Positions 30,441-38,115 of a DNA stretch of 38,115 nucleotides are shown piece by piece. The notes below the pieces were generated by a model. It ran no database searches, was not told the DNA's origin, and saw nothing but the letters and a program-made list of their open reading frames with translations. Position 1 is the first letter of the stretch. The number at the start of each line of letters is the position of its first letter. Position numbers and translations under genes: made by a program. Source of the DNA: a virus; IMG/VR virus record IMGVR_UViG_3300024346_000211, positions 1-38,115 of that record, one strand, 5' to 3'.

Positions 30441-30823
30441 CAGCTGTACTTCTTGGAACCCAATCCGACAATTGCTACAGCGCCGGCACCAGTGCCGCCT
30501 GCAACCGTGACCACTGCCTTGACAAACCGCTTCATGTCGTCAGCGTTGACCGAGATCTTCTGAACAGATGCGGTGTTAGCGGTAGTGATTGTGAACGCGC
30601 CGCCGGTTACATCGGTGTAGGTCCCACCTGATGTGTCGGAAGCGGTCAGCTTACCAAGGTAAGTAATGCTCGCGCCGCCTGCTTCGGCGCAAAGGATCAC
30701 AGCGATGTCGCCTTCATAATCCACCAAGTCAATGGCGGTGCTTGCGGTGACAGTAGCTGTCACCACATCATTAGGCAGGAAGTTAAGGACCTCAGTTTTG
30801 GTCCCAAGATTGAGAATGGTCAT
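30440..30823 (-). CDS. Putative capsid decoration or head protein
   Basis: A 127-residue beta protein rich in Thr, Ala and Val ('AIDLVDYEGDIAVILCAEAGGASITYLGKL', 'DDMKRFVKAVVTVAGGTGAGAVAIVGLG'). This pattern is common to structural proteins next to the capsid gene in siphoviruses. A decoration or minor head role is inferred from position, in line with the D-like slot. No firm family call. Confidence 0.5.
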   Translation of the reverse strand: MTILNLGTKTEVLNFLPNDVVTATVTASTAIDLVDYEGDIAVILCAEAGGASITYLGKLTASDTSGGTYTDVTGGAFTITTANTASVQKISVNADDMKRFVKAVVTVAGGTGAGAVAIVGLGSKKYS

Positions 30824-31029
30824 GGCTTAGCCCTCCGTCGGGGGGATTGTGGTTTTGGTGCAGGCTCAGGCTGAATTGCCTGAACAATAGTGGCTGCCAC
30901 GTTGGCAACCTCGATCGCCTTACCAATGCCGATCAACAGCCTGGCGTCAGAGGGGGAAGCCTCGATGACCTCCCCAATCCGAACCACCTGGCCCGCCAGC
31001 ATTGTTTGCCGTAGGACCTCGATCAACAT
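30820..31029 (-). CDS. Small head-region protein
   Basis: A 69-residue protein. 'IEVLRQTMLAGQVVRIGEVIEASPSDARLLIGIGKAIEV' is a widespread small-protein pattern next to phage capsid genes, with a short beta barrel-like domain. The C-terminal tail is Pro/Arg-rich ('PEPAPKPQSPRRRAKP'). Exact function unknown. It follows the capsid gene by 2 bases and overlaps the next by ATGA. Confidence 0.6.
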   Translation of the reverse strand: MLIEVLRQTMLAGQVVRIGEVIEASPSDARLLIGIGKAIEVANVAATIVQAIQPEPAPKPQSPRRRAKP

Positions 31030-31031
31030 GA

Positions 31032-33419
31032 TCAGAGGGTGTTGTTGCCGCGGCTGAAGGATTCAGGATGGCGAACAGCAATGTCCACGTCCTGCATTGC
31101 CACAACGCGCACGGTGCCCGATGTGCTGTGGGTGTAGGGGTCCACCATCAGATCCAAGCCGGAGAAGTAACCAATGATCAGATCGGCAAAGTTGCCAAAC
31201 CACAGATCATTAGCTGCCACCTGGTTGGAAAGCACGCCGGGGTAACCGTTGACTTCGCCATTCTCCATGATGAAGATGCCGGAGCCCGCGTCCTTCTTCG
31301 TCGTCTTCAGGTTGCCGCGCATAGCAGCGTTCATCAAATAGACAGGGTTGCCCATCAATGCGTTGGCGGTTGCCACGTCGCTCTCAAGCGCCACCACCTC
31401 AGCGAAGGTAGGAGCATCATTAGCGAAGTCTTCGGTGTTGATGCCGGTGGTTAGCTTGAGGCCGAGGGGCTCGCTGTTGCTACCGGTGCCGTAAAGGCCA
31501 GACAGGTCAATCTTCAGGGCAAGAACAGTGGCCAGATCGGTGCGGATCATGTTCTCCACGTCGATGCTCGACTGGAGCATCAGGCGGCGGCTGTAGTCAG
31601 TGAAAGCGGCAACCGTTTTAGGGGTCAGGCTCACCTGATCAACAGTTTGCTGGCTCTCGGTAGGCGAACCAGATTCAGCCACCCAGTAGGCGGTGCCAGC
31701 GCCGGATTGGCGAGGGATGGCAACGTTGCCGGTAAGGCCGGTCAGCACGGTGGCGCCAGCTTGGTCCAGTGCCGACGCATTGCGCAGCAGGTCGATGAAG
31801 CTGCCAGCATCAAGATCAGTAGCAACCAGGTTGCCGCCAGCTGACGCAGTGCCAACGTTCAGGTCACGGCGCAGCACATCCTGAGGGATGGTGATGCCAC
31901 GCGATTGACGGCCCAGCTTTGCAGCTGCAGCGTCAGATGCTTCGATCTCAAAAGCAGCAGCCTCACGGGCTGAGCGATCGGTCGGGTTGGCTAGATAGTT
32001 GATGGCACGCAGGAAGGAGAACTTACGGCTCTCCTGTGCGGTAAGGCCAATTTCAGCGGCGCTCATGTTGACAGGCTCCTGTTGAATGTTCATTTTGTCA
32101 AGAACAGCAGCCCGTGCCTCGTCGATTGAACGACCAGACTCGACCAGCTGGCGGCCCAGCTCGCCCATGTTGTGCTTATCGCACATGGCAGAGATTTCAG
32201 CAATGCGGGAGCGCTCAGCCTCAACGGCTTCGGCCCGCACCACGGCCAGATCGGTGGCGTTGGTTTCCATTGAAGGAAGGGGATCAGGGGATGGTGCTGC
32301 CGAAGCAGCGGGTTTTGTGGGCGTCAAAGCGCGGCCGATGCCCACGGTTTTGTCAGCAGGAACGCTGACGATCGACACCTCGTAAGGTGCCCAGGCAGTG
32401 GCAACAAAGTCACCGCTGCCGCGCTCCTCCATTTTGTCAATGGAGTAGCCGAAAGACACGTTCCGTAGAACGCCGTCCTTCACATCACCCAATATCTCTT
32501 GGGCAAAGGCATTGCGGCTGAACCGCACCCGCGCATAACCGCGGCGCCCTTTGCTGTCGATTCTTGCGCCCTCAACAACACCAATCACTCGGTCCGGGTT
32601 GTGGTTAAACAGCAACGGCGCGCCATCGTTCAAGCGGCTCAAGTCAGCCGCGCTGGCCTCATGGCTCAGGATCTCGTTGCCGAAGTAACGAGCAACGGGG
32701 AACTCAGAACTGAACGGGAACTCGTAGGTGCGATCCTCCACCTCGTCAAAGGTGGTCAGTTCAGCGCGTTGATATTTGCCGATGCCAGTCATGGCCCGCA
32801 GTGCGTCGATCTTGGTCAGCGTCGAGAACTTATGCCCAACCATCGTCTCGGTCGCCTCCCAGCCTTCATCGCCTTCGCTGTAGATCCTGATCAGCGCAGC
32901 CGGATCCTCAAGGGTGGCTTCAATGCTGAACTCAGTCCCAGGCACATTCAAGCTGCCTTCTCGAAGCACGTTTTCAATTCGGCCCCGCGCTGTGCCACCG
33001 CTTGAATCCCACTGAACGAAATCACCATCGCTCAATTCATTAGGTTCAGCCCGGTCGGCAGCCATCGCGCGATCTTCTTGCAATGTCTTGATTCTATCGG
33101 CTTTTGCGCTAGCCCATACTTGACCATCATCTCCACCCCATGCCGCCCATGCAACACGGCCAGGTGATGGATAGCCGTCTTCATCAGGACTAAACCCTTC
33201 GCCTTGCTTATCGACTTCATGCCTGGCGAACCAAGCCGCCATCGTGATCACCGTGTCTGGACTCAACTCATCGCCGCTCAATATCTGGCTGGCCCGGTTC
33301 GCTGCCACCTCAGTGCCACCGGGCTCGCCGTCAGCTTTCCACTCGCGGTAACGCTCCGCTTCGGTGCGCATCCCATCGGTTGGCATCAAGTTGATCTCAG
33401 TGCCGTTGACGTTCGCCAT
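31032..33419 (-). CDS. Fused prohead protease and HK97-type major capsid protein
   Basis: A 795-residue polyprotein with four parts. Residues 20-110 are a Trp-rich domain ('YREWKADGEPGG...GRVAWAAWGGDDG'). Residues 128-205 resemble a Tudor-like domain ('GDFVQWDSSGGTARGRIE'). Residues 225-365 are an S78-type prohead protease with 'PLLFNHNPDRVIG' (catalytic His) and 'RNVSFGYS' (catalytic Ser). After a helical scaffold-like stretch (385-450) follows the HK97-fold capsid (460-795), with 'GGNLVATDLDAGSFIDLLRN' and 'FGNFADLIIGYF'. It should self-assemble and cleave itself. ATG at 33419 overlaps the portal stop (TGATG), preceded by GAGG. Confidence 0.88.
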   Translation of the reverse strand: MANVNGTEINLMPTDGMRTEAERYREWKADGEPGGTEVAANRASQILSGDELSPDTVITMAAWFARHEVDKQGEGFSPDEDGYPSPGRVAWAAWGGDDGQVWASAKADRIKTLQEDRAMAADRAEPNELSDGDFVQWDSSGGTARGRIENVLREGSLNVPGTEFSIEATLEDPAALIRIYSEGDEGWEATETMVGHKFSTLTKIDALRAMTGIGKYQRAELTTFDEVEDRTYEFPFSSEFPVARYFGNEILSHEASAADLSRLNDGAPLLFNHNPDRVIGVVEGARIDSKGRRGYARVRFSRNAFAQEILGDVKDGVLRNVSFGYSIDKMEERGSGDFVATAWAPYEVSIVSVPADKTVGIGRALTPTKPAASAAPSPDPLPSMETNATDLAVVRAEAVEAERSRIAEISAMCDKHNMGELGRQLVESGRSIDEARAAVLDKMNIQQEPVNMSAAEIGLTAQESRKFSFLRAINYLANPTDRSAREAAAFEIEASDAAAAKLGRQSRGITIPQDVLRRDLNVGTASAGGNLVATDLDAGSFIDLLRNASALDQAGATVLTGLTGNVAIPRQSGAGTAYWVAESGSPTESQQTVDQVSLTPKTVAAFTDYSRRLMLQSSIDVENMIRTDLATVLALKIDLSGLYGTGSNSEPLGLKLTTGINTEDFANDAPTFAEVVALESDVATANALMGNPVYLMNAAMRGNLKTTKKDAGSGIFIMENGEVNGYPGVLSNQVAANDLWFGNFADLIIGYFSGLDLMVDPYTHSTSGTVRVVAMQDVDIAVRHPESFSRGNNTL

Positions 33420-34999
33420 CAATCCTCTGGATCCTCCAGCGGATCCTCGAGCACTGATAGCTCTTCGTATTCCTCGTCTTCCATTGATGATTCGGTTTGT
33501 TCAAACGCAGGCTCAGCACCCATTGGCATGAATGGCTGGGACACCCCGCTGCCGTTCACCTCGCTCGGGTCAGTGTCTAGCACGATGTCCAGCTCGTCAA
33601 GTTTGGCCAGCTCTGACTGACGCTGCGTCAGCACATCATCCAGATCCCCACCCTGTTCGCTGATCACTTGCGCCAGCGTCTTGAACCCGCATCTCACGGC
33701 CGCCTTATAAGCCTCCACCTCACGCTGCGGATCCACCCACTCCCAGCTGCGGGGCACCCACTTGCTAGCCCGGTAGCGGTCAGGGTTGGTTTCGTAACCC
33801 GGCAAATTCAGCGCACCGCTAAGCACCGCCATCTCAAGCCATGCCTCAAACACCGGCTGGTGGAAGTTCTCGATCATGTACCGCTGCAGCACCCGATAGG
33901 TGTCACGCTCCTCAAGAAGGCTCAGCCGGCTGCTGCTGTAGTTGCTCTCGCTAAAGTTTTTGCTGATGCTCTCGAAGCTCACACCCACGCCAGCCGCCAC
34001 GGCCCTCAGCATCGATCGGGTGAACGGCTCAAGCTGACCATCAGGTGCATTCAGATCAGGTACTGTCACGCTCTCGCCTGGTGCCAGATACTTGAACACG
34101 CCTGGCGTGAACTCACTCACTCGCTGACCTTCGTAAACCTCATCACCCATCAGCTCGCCTTCTGGCGATTGGATGAATCCCATCAGTGCACTGCTGGCCC
34201 GTGCCCTCACCAACTCGGCTTCCTCATAACCCTGCAGCATGTGAAGCCGCATCAACGCCGACGCAAACCACGTCACGCCCCTGGTCTGCCCCGGCCGCTC
34301 CGGCAGGAACAGATGGATCACCTCATCAGCAGGCACCCGGATCTTCCGGCCATTGGTCCGAGGGTTACCCGCATAGGTATCGCCCGGATGGTTCGCGTAG
34401 AAGTGATACGCCTGCGGCCGCAGATAACCATCCACCTCGATGCCCATCCGAACCGTGTTGCCGGCCGCTGCCTGCGGCACCTCGTCATCGATCAGATAGT
34501 CGGCCTCAAGCACCTGCAATGCAAATGGCACCCGGCTACCGCCAAATGATTGGCGGATCATCCGAATAAACACCTCACCCGACTCGGCCATGCTGCGCGC
34601 CAGCAGGCGCTCCATGTCGTGGAAGCCCAGAAGCCCGCTTACATCGCAGCGGCTTTTGTGCATCCACCGCTCCCATTGCTCATGCACTTGGCCATTGATC
34701 ACCTCATCAAGGCGCCCGCCGCGCAGCATCTTGATCTGACCTTGGTGCCGGATCCCATGGCCGATCACATTGTTCTGGATCGCGCGCACCGTTTGCCTTG
34801 CGTAGTCGTTGTCACGCACCAACTGACGCGCACGGTTGCGTAGTGCCTTGAAGCTCGACTTGATCTCGCTGTCAGCGCTGGTGCCACTTGTCACCCAGTC
34901 AGCAGTCAACCGGCTAACGCGTGCGCCTTGATAGGCCCGACGCTTTGGCCGCAATGGCTCAAAACCCATCGCCCGAAACAACCGCGTGCGCAATCCCAT
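33419..34999 (-). CDS. B: Portal protein, lambda gpB family
   Basis: A 526-residue portal protein of the lambda family. Seen: 'YQGARVSRLTADWVTSGTSADSEI', 'ALRNRARQLVRDNDYARQTVRAIQNNVIGHGIRHQ', 'PADEVIHLFLPERPGQTRGVTWFASAL' and 'ISKNFSESNYSSSRLSLLEERDTYRVLQ', all strongly diagnostic. The last 70 residues are acidic (repeated Glu/Asp), as in several portals. It forms the dodecameric DNA channel. Start and stop overlap neighbours by one base (TGATG). Confidence 0.95.
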   Translation of the reverse strand: MGLRTRLFRAMGFEPLRPKRRAYQGARVSRLTADWVTSGTSADSEIKSSFKALRNRARQLVRDNDYARQTVRAIQNNVIGHGIRHQGQIKMLRGGRLDEVINGQVHEQWERWMHKSRCDVSGLLGFHDMERLLARSMAESGEVFIRMIRQSFGGSRVPFALQVLEADYLIDDEVPQAAAGNTVRMGIEVDGYLRPQAYHFYANHPGDTYAGNPRTNGRKIRVPADEVIHLFLPERPGQTRGVTWFASALMRLHMLQGYEEAELVRARASSALMGFIQSPEGELMGDEVYEGQRVSEFTPGVFKYLAPGESVTVPDLNAPDGQLEPFTRSMLRAVAAGVGVSFESISKNFSESNYSSSRLSLLEERDTYRVLQRYMIENFHQPVFEAWLEMAVLSGALNLPGYETNPDRYRASKWVPRSWEWVDPQREVEAYKAAVRCGFKTLAQVISEQGGDLDDVLTQRQSELAKLDELDIVLDTDPSEVNGSGVSQPFMPMGAEPAFEQTESSMEDEEYEELSVLEDPLEDPED

Positions 35000-35568
35000 C
35001 AGAACCTCACGAACAGATTGTGGGGATTGCCAAGGCCGTTAGCGATTAGGTCCGCCATTTGCTCGCGCTTCACTTCAGCCTTGAGCTTACTTTCAAGCTG
35101 CAGCAAATCGGCCATATCGTACTTCTTGAGGTTGCGGTTGCCGATCGTGTATTCCTTCGCAACACCGCCAGCCACAATCGCGCGGATCGCTGCTTGCACC
35201 GCTACAAGATCCTGCTCTGCCTGCGACCGTCCATCAACCGCTCCAGGTGTGCCGCTATAGCTCAAGCTGCGCAACACCGTCAGCTGCCCAGATCCCATCG
35301 TCACCGTGCTGCCGGTCTTGGTAGCAACCGCTTGCCAATACCACTGCCCAGCATTCAAATCAATGCTGGTGCCAGCAGCAATCGTAAACTCCCACCCAGT
35401 CCCGTAAGCGCTGCCGACCACCGTTGCGCCTTCCGTTGCCGTGTTAGTCCGCAGGTAGTAAGTCAGCGTGTAATCGGAGCTGCTGATCGCATTGCCCAAA
35501 TTATCGGCACCAGGTACATCCCGCCACTGGATCGTGTCGCCTGCTCTAATTTCGCTCGGGATGTTCAC
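34999..35568 (-). CDS. gpW-like head-tail connector with extra N-terminal domain
   Basis: A 189-residue protein in the gene W slot, between terminase and portal. Residues 115-180 have the gpW pattern: 'AEQDLVAVQAAIRAIVAGGVAKEYTIG' and 'NLKKYDMADLLQLESKLKAEV'. Lambda gpW has only 68 residues. Here about 110 residues precede it, an Ig- or fibronectin-like beta domain ('DYTLTYYLRTNTATEGATVVGSAYGTGWEFTIAAG'). GTG start at 35568, 3 bases after the terminase stop. Confidence 0.7.
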   Translation of the reverse strand: MNIPSEIRAGDTIQWRDVPGADNLGNAISSSDYTLTYYLRTNTATEGATVVGSAYGTGWEFTIAAGTSIDLNAGQWYWQAVATKTGSTVTMGSGQLTVLRSLSYSGTPGAVDGRSQAEQDLVAVQAAIRAIVAGGVAKEYTIGNRNLKKYDMADLLQLESKLKAEVKREQMADLIANGLGNPHNLFVRF

Positions 35569-35571
35569 GGC

Positions 35572-37434
35572 CTACCAGTTGCTGACGAAGCCACTGACAG
35601 CTGCAGGAGCCGGCTGTCGTTTCGATCTTAGCGGCGGCGTCTTCCCATGCTCGAGCTGATCCGCCAACTGCTGCCACATCGTTGCCCGGTTCATTCGTCT
35701 TGAGAACAACAGCATCGCCGCATACGCATAGACCACACAGTCCAGCGCTTCGTTTCGATCACCTGCTTTCTTCACCCACTCCCGAATCGGGAAGCCGCGG
35801 TGGTAACGCAACGCCTGTCGTTCGCTGGTCAACTGCCTGAAATACTCCTCATCCGCTGCCATGCCGAAGTGCAGCGTCCCGATGCCGCCTGCTTCGTTAT
35901 GCCGCAGCCGGCCAAACAGCGTTGTCTTGATCGTGTCAGTACCCAGCTGATACAGCGTCACACCACGTTTCAACACTCGACCCTGCCAGCTCACATCCAC
36001 CTTGTTGCCTTTGCCAACTGCTGGGCTGTTGCGCCTGCTGCTGCCCTTGATCGCCACCACGTTTTGCCGTACGCGATCGCGCACATATCGATAGACCTCA
36101 TGGGTGCAGTGGCCACCACTATCCACCGCCACCTGCGACACCTTCAACGCCTTGCCTCCAGCCGTTGCCCATTCAGTCACCAGCACCTGATCCAACTGCC
36201 CCCACACTTCCGTCTGCGTTGGATCACCCATCAGCTCTTGATGCCAGATCATCCAACCCGTTTCACCTTCGCCCCAACCCCACACGCTCACCGCTAAGCG
36301 ATTGTCCTGCACGTCAACGCCACACGTCAGCAGCACCACGCCAGCGGGGCATGTGCCTGACTCATACGCCAACCGCTTACCCATCAACCCATCAGCACTC
36401 ACGGCCGCGGCATAGTCCTCCTCCCATGTCTCGGCCAGCCTTGTGTTAACAAACGCCTTCAACGCCGGCGCATCTGATTTGGCCCGCAGAAAATCATCCA
36501 CCAGCTGCTCCCAACTGCACCACCCGAGCGGGCTATAAAGCCCCGACAGTTGGAAGCCAGCTGTTCGGCCATCGCTTGGCGCCGTCGCGCGCCACTCACC
36601 AGCCGACAGCATTGCCGCTTTGTGGTTTTCCTCAAACCGCTCACCGCAGTGCTCGCACTGATAGCGCACATCACCCGGCCGCTTTGCGTCCCATTTGAGC
36701 CGCGGCCATTGCAGCCACTGCATCCCACCGCAACTAGGGCACGGCACATAAAACCGCCGTTGATCGCTGCGCAAATACTCCGCCTCAATCCGGCTGAAGT
36801 CCTTCACCGTTGGCGTGCTAGTCAGCAGGATCTTTCGCCTAGCGAACGTCGTCGTCCGTCGCTCCGCCAGCGCCACCGGATCGCCCTCGCCGTCCACGTC
36901 ACTCGGGAAGGCATCCACCTCATCAGCAAACAAGTAACGGCACGGCGCCGATCGCAAGCCCGTCGCACTGTTGGCTCCAGTCAGCAGCATGATCCCGCCG
37001 CTGAACTCTTTGCTGAACATCGTGTTGCCCGAATCCCTCGCCCGTGCTGGCGCAATCTTCGCCGCCAAGCATGGCGTGTCGGTGATCATGCTCTCAAGCC
37101 GTTGCTTGCTCAGGCGCTTTGCCATCTCCACCGTTGGCTGTACGCATAACATCGGCCCCGGCGCATGGTCGATCACATAGCCCAGCCAGTTGCTGCCAGC
37201 CTCGGTCTTGCCCGTCTGTGCCGCGAACATCATCACCACACGCTGCACCGGGCTGTTGCTGCTCAAGCAATCCATCGGCTCCCGTAAATACGGCGTCCGC
37301 CCCGTGCGCCACGGCCCAGGCTCAGCGCTTGCCTTGCTGCTCAGCTTTCGGTAACGGTCAGCCCACTCGCTCACCGTCAACGGTTCCTCAGGTCGCAGGC
37401 CCTCGAGGAATCCGGTTCTCCATGGATTACCCAT
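35572..37434 (-). CDS. A: Terminase large subunit, GpA-like
   Basis: A 620-residue GpA-family terminase. Walker A-like AAQTGKTE at 71-78, Walker B 'CRYLFADEVDAFP' with Asp171/Glu172, a Cys-pair zinc element ('CPSCGGMQW...CEHCGERF', about 235-270) and a nuclease domain with 'LTCGVDVQDNRLAVSVWGWG' and 'AVDSGGHCTHEVY'. It cuts concatemers at cos and pumps DNA into the prohead. Its start overlaps the small subunit stop by 8 bases. Confidence 0.95.
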   Translation of the reverse strand: MGNPWRTGFLEGLRPEEPLTVSEWADRYRKLSSKASAEPGPWRTGRTPYLREPMDCLSSNSPVQRVVMMFAAQTGKTEAGSNWLGYVIDHAPGPMLCVQPTVEMAKRLSKQRLESMITDTPCLAAKIAPARARDSGNTMFSKEFSGGIMLLTGANSATGLRSAPCRYLFADEVDAFPSDVDGEGDPVALAERRTTTFARRKILLTSTPTVKDFSRIEAEYLRSDQRRFYVPCPSCGGMQWLQWPRLKWDAKRPGDVRYQCEHCGERFEENHKAAMLSAGEWRATAPSDGRTAGFQLSGLYSPLGWCSWEQLVDDFLRAKSDAPALKAFVNTRLAETWEEDYAAAVSADGLMGKRLAYESGTCPAGVVLLTCGVDVQDNRLAVSVWGWGEGETGWMIWHQELMGDPTQTEVWGQLDQVLVTEWATAGGKALKVSQVAVDSGGHCTHEVYRYVRDRVRQNVVAIKGSSRRNSPAVGKGNKVDVSWQGRVLKRGVTLYQLGTDTIKTTLFGRLRHNEAGGIGTLHFGMAADEEYFRQLTSERQALRYHRGFPIREWVKKAGDRNEALDCVVYAYAAMLLFSRRMNRATMWQQLADQLEHGKTPPLRSKRQPAPAAVSGFVSNW

Positions 37435-37963
37435 TGCTCAGCTCCACCAACGCCGCACGATGCTCATCCGTCAGCACCGCATGGATCCGAACCGGATCCG
37501 TCTCACCTGCTAGCTGGTAACTCAATCGATCCGCCAGGTTGGCCAGTGCCTCGCGCACGCTACGGCCCAGCGCAAACGATTCCTTCTGCACATCCACCGC
37601 AGGCACCAGCTCCTTCCGTTTCAAATCCACCTCAAGCTTCGCCAGCTCCGCTTGGTAATGCTCACGCCTTGCACGGCTTTCATTCAGTTCCGGGATCTCA
37701 TCATCGGGTAACCCAGCTACCTGCTGCCGCAACTCACGCGCATCCTTAGGCGGCAATGGCTCAATCAAATCTGGTTTGCTTACCTTTGCGTTGTGTGTTG
37801 CTTTTGTGTTTTGGTTCCAAAGTTGCAACGCAAGATCACGATCCAACCATCGCTTGCCATCCTTTTCAATCACTGCATCAGCAATGCGGCTCTTCGTCGC
37901 TGCTGTAACCGTGCCCTTAGCGCAGCCTTTGATTGCGGCAAACTCGCTAAATGTGACCAGCAC
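37427..37963 (-). CDS. Terminase small subunit, Nu1-like
   Basis: A 178-residue protein with an N-terminal winged helix ('TFSEFAAIKGCAKGTVTAATKSRIADAVIEKDGKRWLDRDLAL') and a helical C-terminal half with 'RARREHYQAELAKLEVDLKRKELVPA', like Nu1. It recognises cos and recruits the large subunit. GTG start at 37963, with no clear ribosome site. The repeats just upstream are likely binding sites. Confidence 0.88.
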   Translation of the reverse strand: MLVTFSEFAAIKGCAKGTVTAATKSRIADAVIEKDGKRWLDRDLALQLWNQNTKATHNAKVSKPDLIEPLPPKDARELRQQVAGLPDDEIPELNESRARREHYQAELAKLEVDLKRKELVPAVDVQKESFALGRSVREALANLADRLSYQLAGETDPVRIHAVLTDEHRAALVELSNG

Positions 37964-37982
37964 TCTGTTGTTGACTCTTATC

Positions 37983-38004
37983 GTTCACTAATAGCATAGT
38001 GAAC
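37983..38004. repeat. Perfect 8-bp inverted repeat upstream of small terminase
   Basis: GTTCACTA (37983-37990), a 6-base spacer ATAGCA, then TAGTGAAC (37997-38004). It is an exact inverted repeat 20 bases upstream of the Nu1-like start codon. Its right arm is also the first of three tandem octamers. Likely a dimeric protein-binding site: a terminase site (cosB-like) or an operator. Confidence 0.6.
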
Positions 38005-38020
38005 TGTTGAACTATTGAAC
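37997..38020. repeat. Three tandem TRKTGAAC-type octamers
   Basis: TAGTGAAC, TGTTGAAC and TATTGAAC occur head to tail with no gap. Together with the inverted repeat they form a compact array between the window end and the small terminase gene, where lambda has its cosB R sites. The fit to cosB is by position, not by sequence. Confidence 0.55.
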
Positions 38021-38035
38021 CGCTGGGGACGTTGT

Positions 38036-38070
38036 GTCTCATGCGTCTTACGTTGAGACTCGTTTGAGAC
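38036..38070. repeat. TGAGAC motifs: one inverted, two direct
   Basis: GTCTCA at 38036-38041, TGAGAC at 38054-38059 and again at 38065-38070; the latter two are 11 bases apart, about one helical turn. A second motif family in the same cos-like region, consistent with a multi-site nucleoprotein complex for terminase. Confidence 0.45.
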
Positions 38071-38101
38071 CATTGCTTGCTGACGCTAGCCAAAGCGAGG
38101 G

Positions 38102-38114
38102 CGTGGGAATTACC
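38102..38114. repeat. 13-base repeat of window start
   Basis: CGTGGGAATTACC is identical to positions 1-13. The next base differs (A here, C at position 14). It suggests that the window is one phage unit whose ends meet, with the overlap at or near the cohesive-end site. Confidence 0.5.
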
Positions 38115-38115
38115 A

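Noticed and set aside
33668-34549. 293-codon plus-strand frame opposite the portal gene
   Set aside because: His/Arg/Leu-rich composition without motifs, antisense to an unmistakable portal protein.
36550-37149. 199-codon plus-strand frame opposite the large terminase
   Set aside because: Shadow of the terminase gene; low-complexity Arg/His/Pro content and no coupling to neighbours.
1-38115. tRNA genes, CRISPR arrays, insertion sequences
   Set aside because: I found no cloverleaf-like segment with a plausible anticodon arm, no regularly spaced repeat-spacer pattern, and no transposase or terminal inverted repeats. This was by eye, so a weak tRNA could be missed.

Overview
The window looks like a complete, or nearly complete, genome of a lambda-like siphovirus (about 38.1 kb). 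Its host is probably a cyanobacterium (Synechococcus/Cyanobium type). This rests on the full lambda order of packaging, head and tail genes, and on several protein types I associate with cyanobacterial phages: the N-terminal domain of the endolysin, the 'ERLPEPDDC...THWLPHH' early protein, the 'QWGADQELEACC' early protein, and fibres with 'GNVGIGTTSPGATLDV'. Many genes lack a Shine-Dalgarno sequence, which would also suit such a host. The host call is inference. I saw no integrase, CI-like repressor, tRNA or CRISPR array, so nothing visible supports lysogeny.

Layout. (1) The minus strand from 38115 down to about 11165 is the late region. It runs from a cos-like region with repeats (37983-38115) through the Nu1-like small terminase, GpA-like large terminase, a gpW-like connector, the portal, a fused protease-capsid protein, head-completion proteins, tail terminator, tail tube, gpG/gpGT with a -1 frameshift site, tape measure, gpM, gpL, gpK, gpI and gpJ. 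Then come seven fibre or baseplate genes, a lysis cassette with a two-domain endolysin, a dCTP deaminase/dUTPase-family enzyme, a 60-residue protein and an HNH nuclease. (2) The plus strand from 4781 to 11215 is the early region. A recombination module comes first (RecE-like nuclease, RecT-like annealing protein, small HTH protein, SSB-like protein). A long chain of small genes follows, almost all coupled by overlapping stop and start codons. A 67-residue minus-strand gene interrupts it at 6828-7031. (3) The minus strand from 4755 to 48 holds the replication genes: an SF2 helicase, a VRR-NUC nuclease and a PrimPol-VirE helicase fusion. An intergenic stretch with short tandem repeats follows (candidate origin), then a gene-Z-like tail protein at the extreme right end of the phage map.

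How it works together. The PrimPol-helicase probably drives replication, since no separate replicative DNA polymerase is seen. The nuclease, RecT-like and SSB-like proteins would make and anneal recombination intermediates and concatemers. The terminase would cut concatemers at the cos-like junction formed by positions 38115 and 1, which share 13 bases (GGTAATTCCCACG on the minus strand). The head and tail modules follow lambda closely.

Three departures from lambda stand out. The gpZ-like gene has left its usual place between the FII-like and U-like genes, and a fibre-like protein sits there instead. Protease and capsid are fused behind two extra N-terminal domains. The gpW-like domain carries an extra beta-rich N-terminal domain. 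The least explained part is the chain of small early genes, which includes a membrane-anchored helix-turn-helix protein and an operator-like repeat cluster between two divergent genes.
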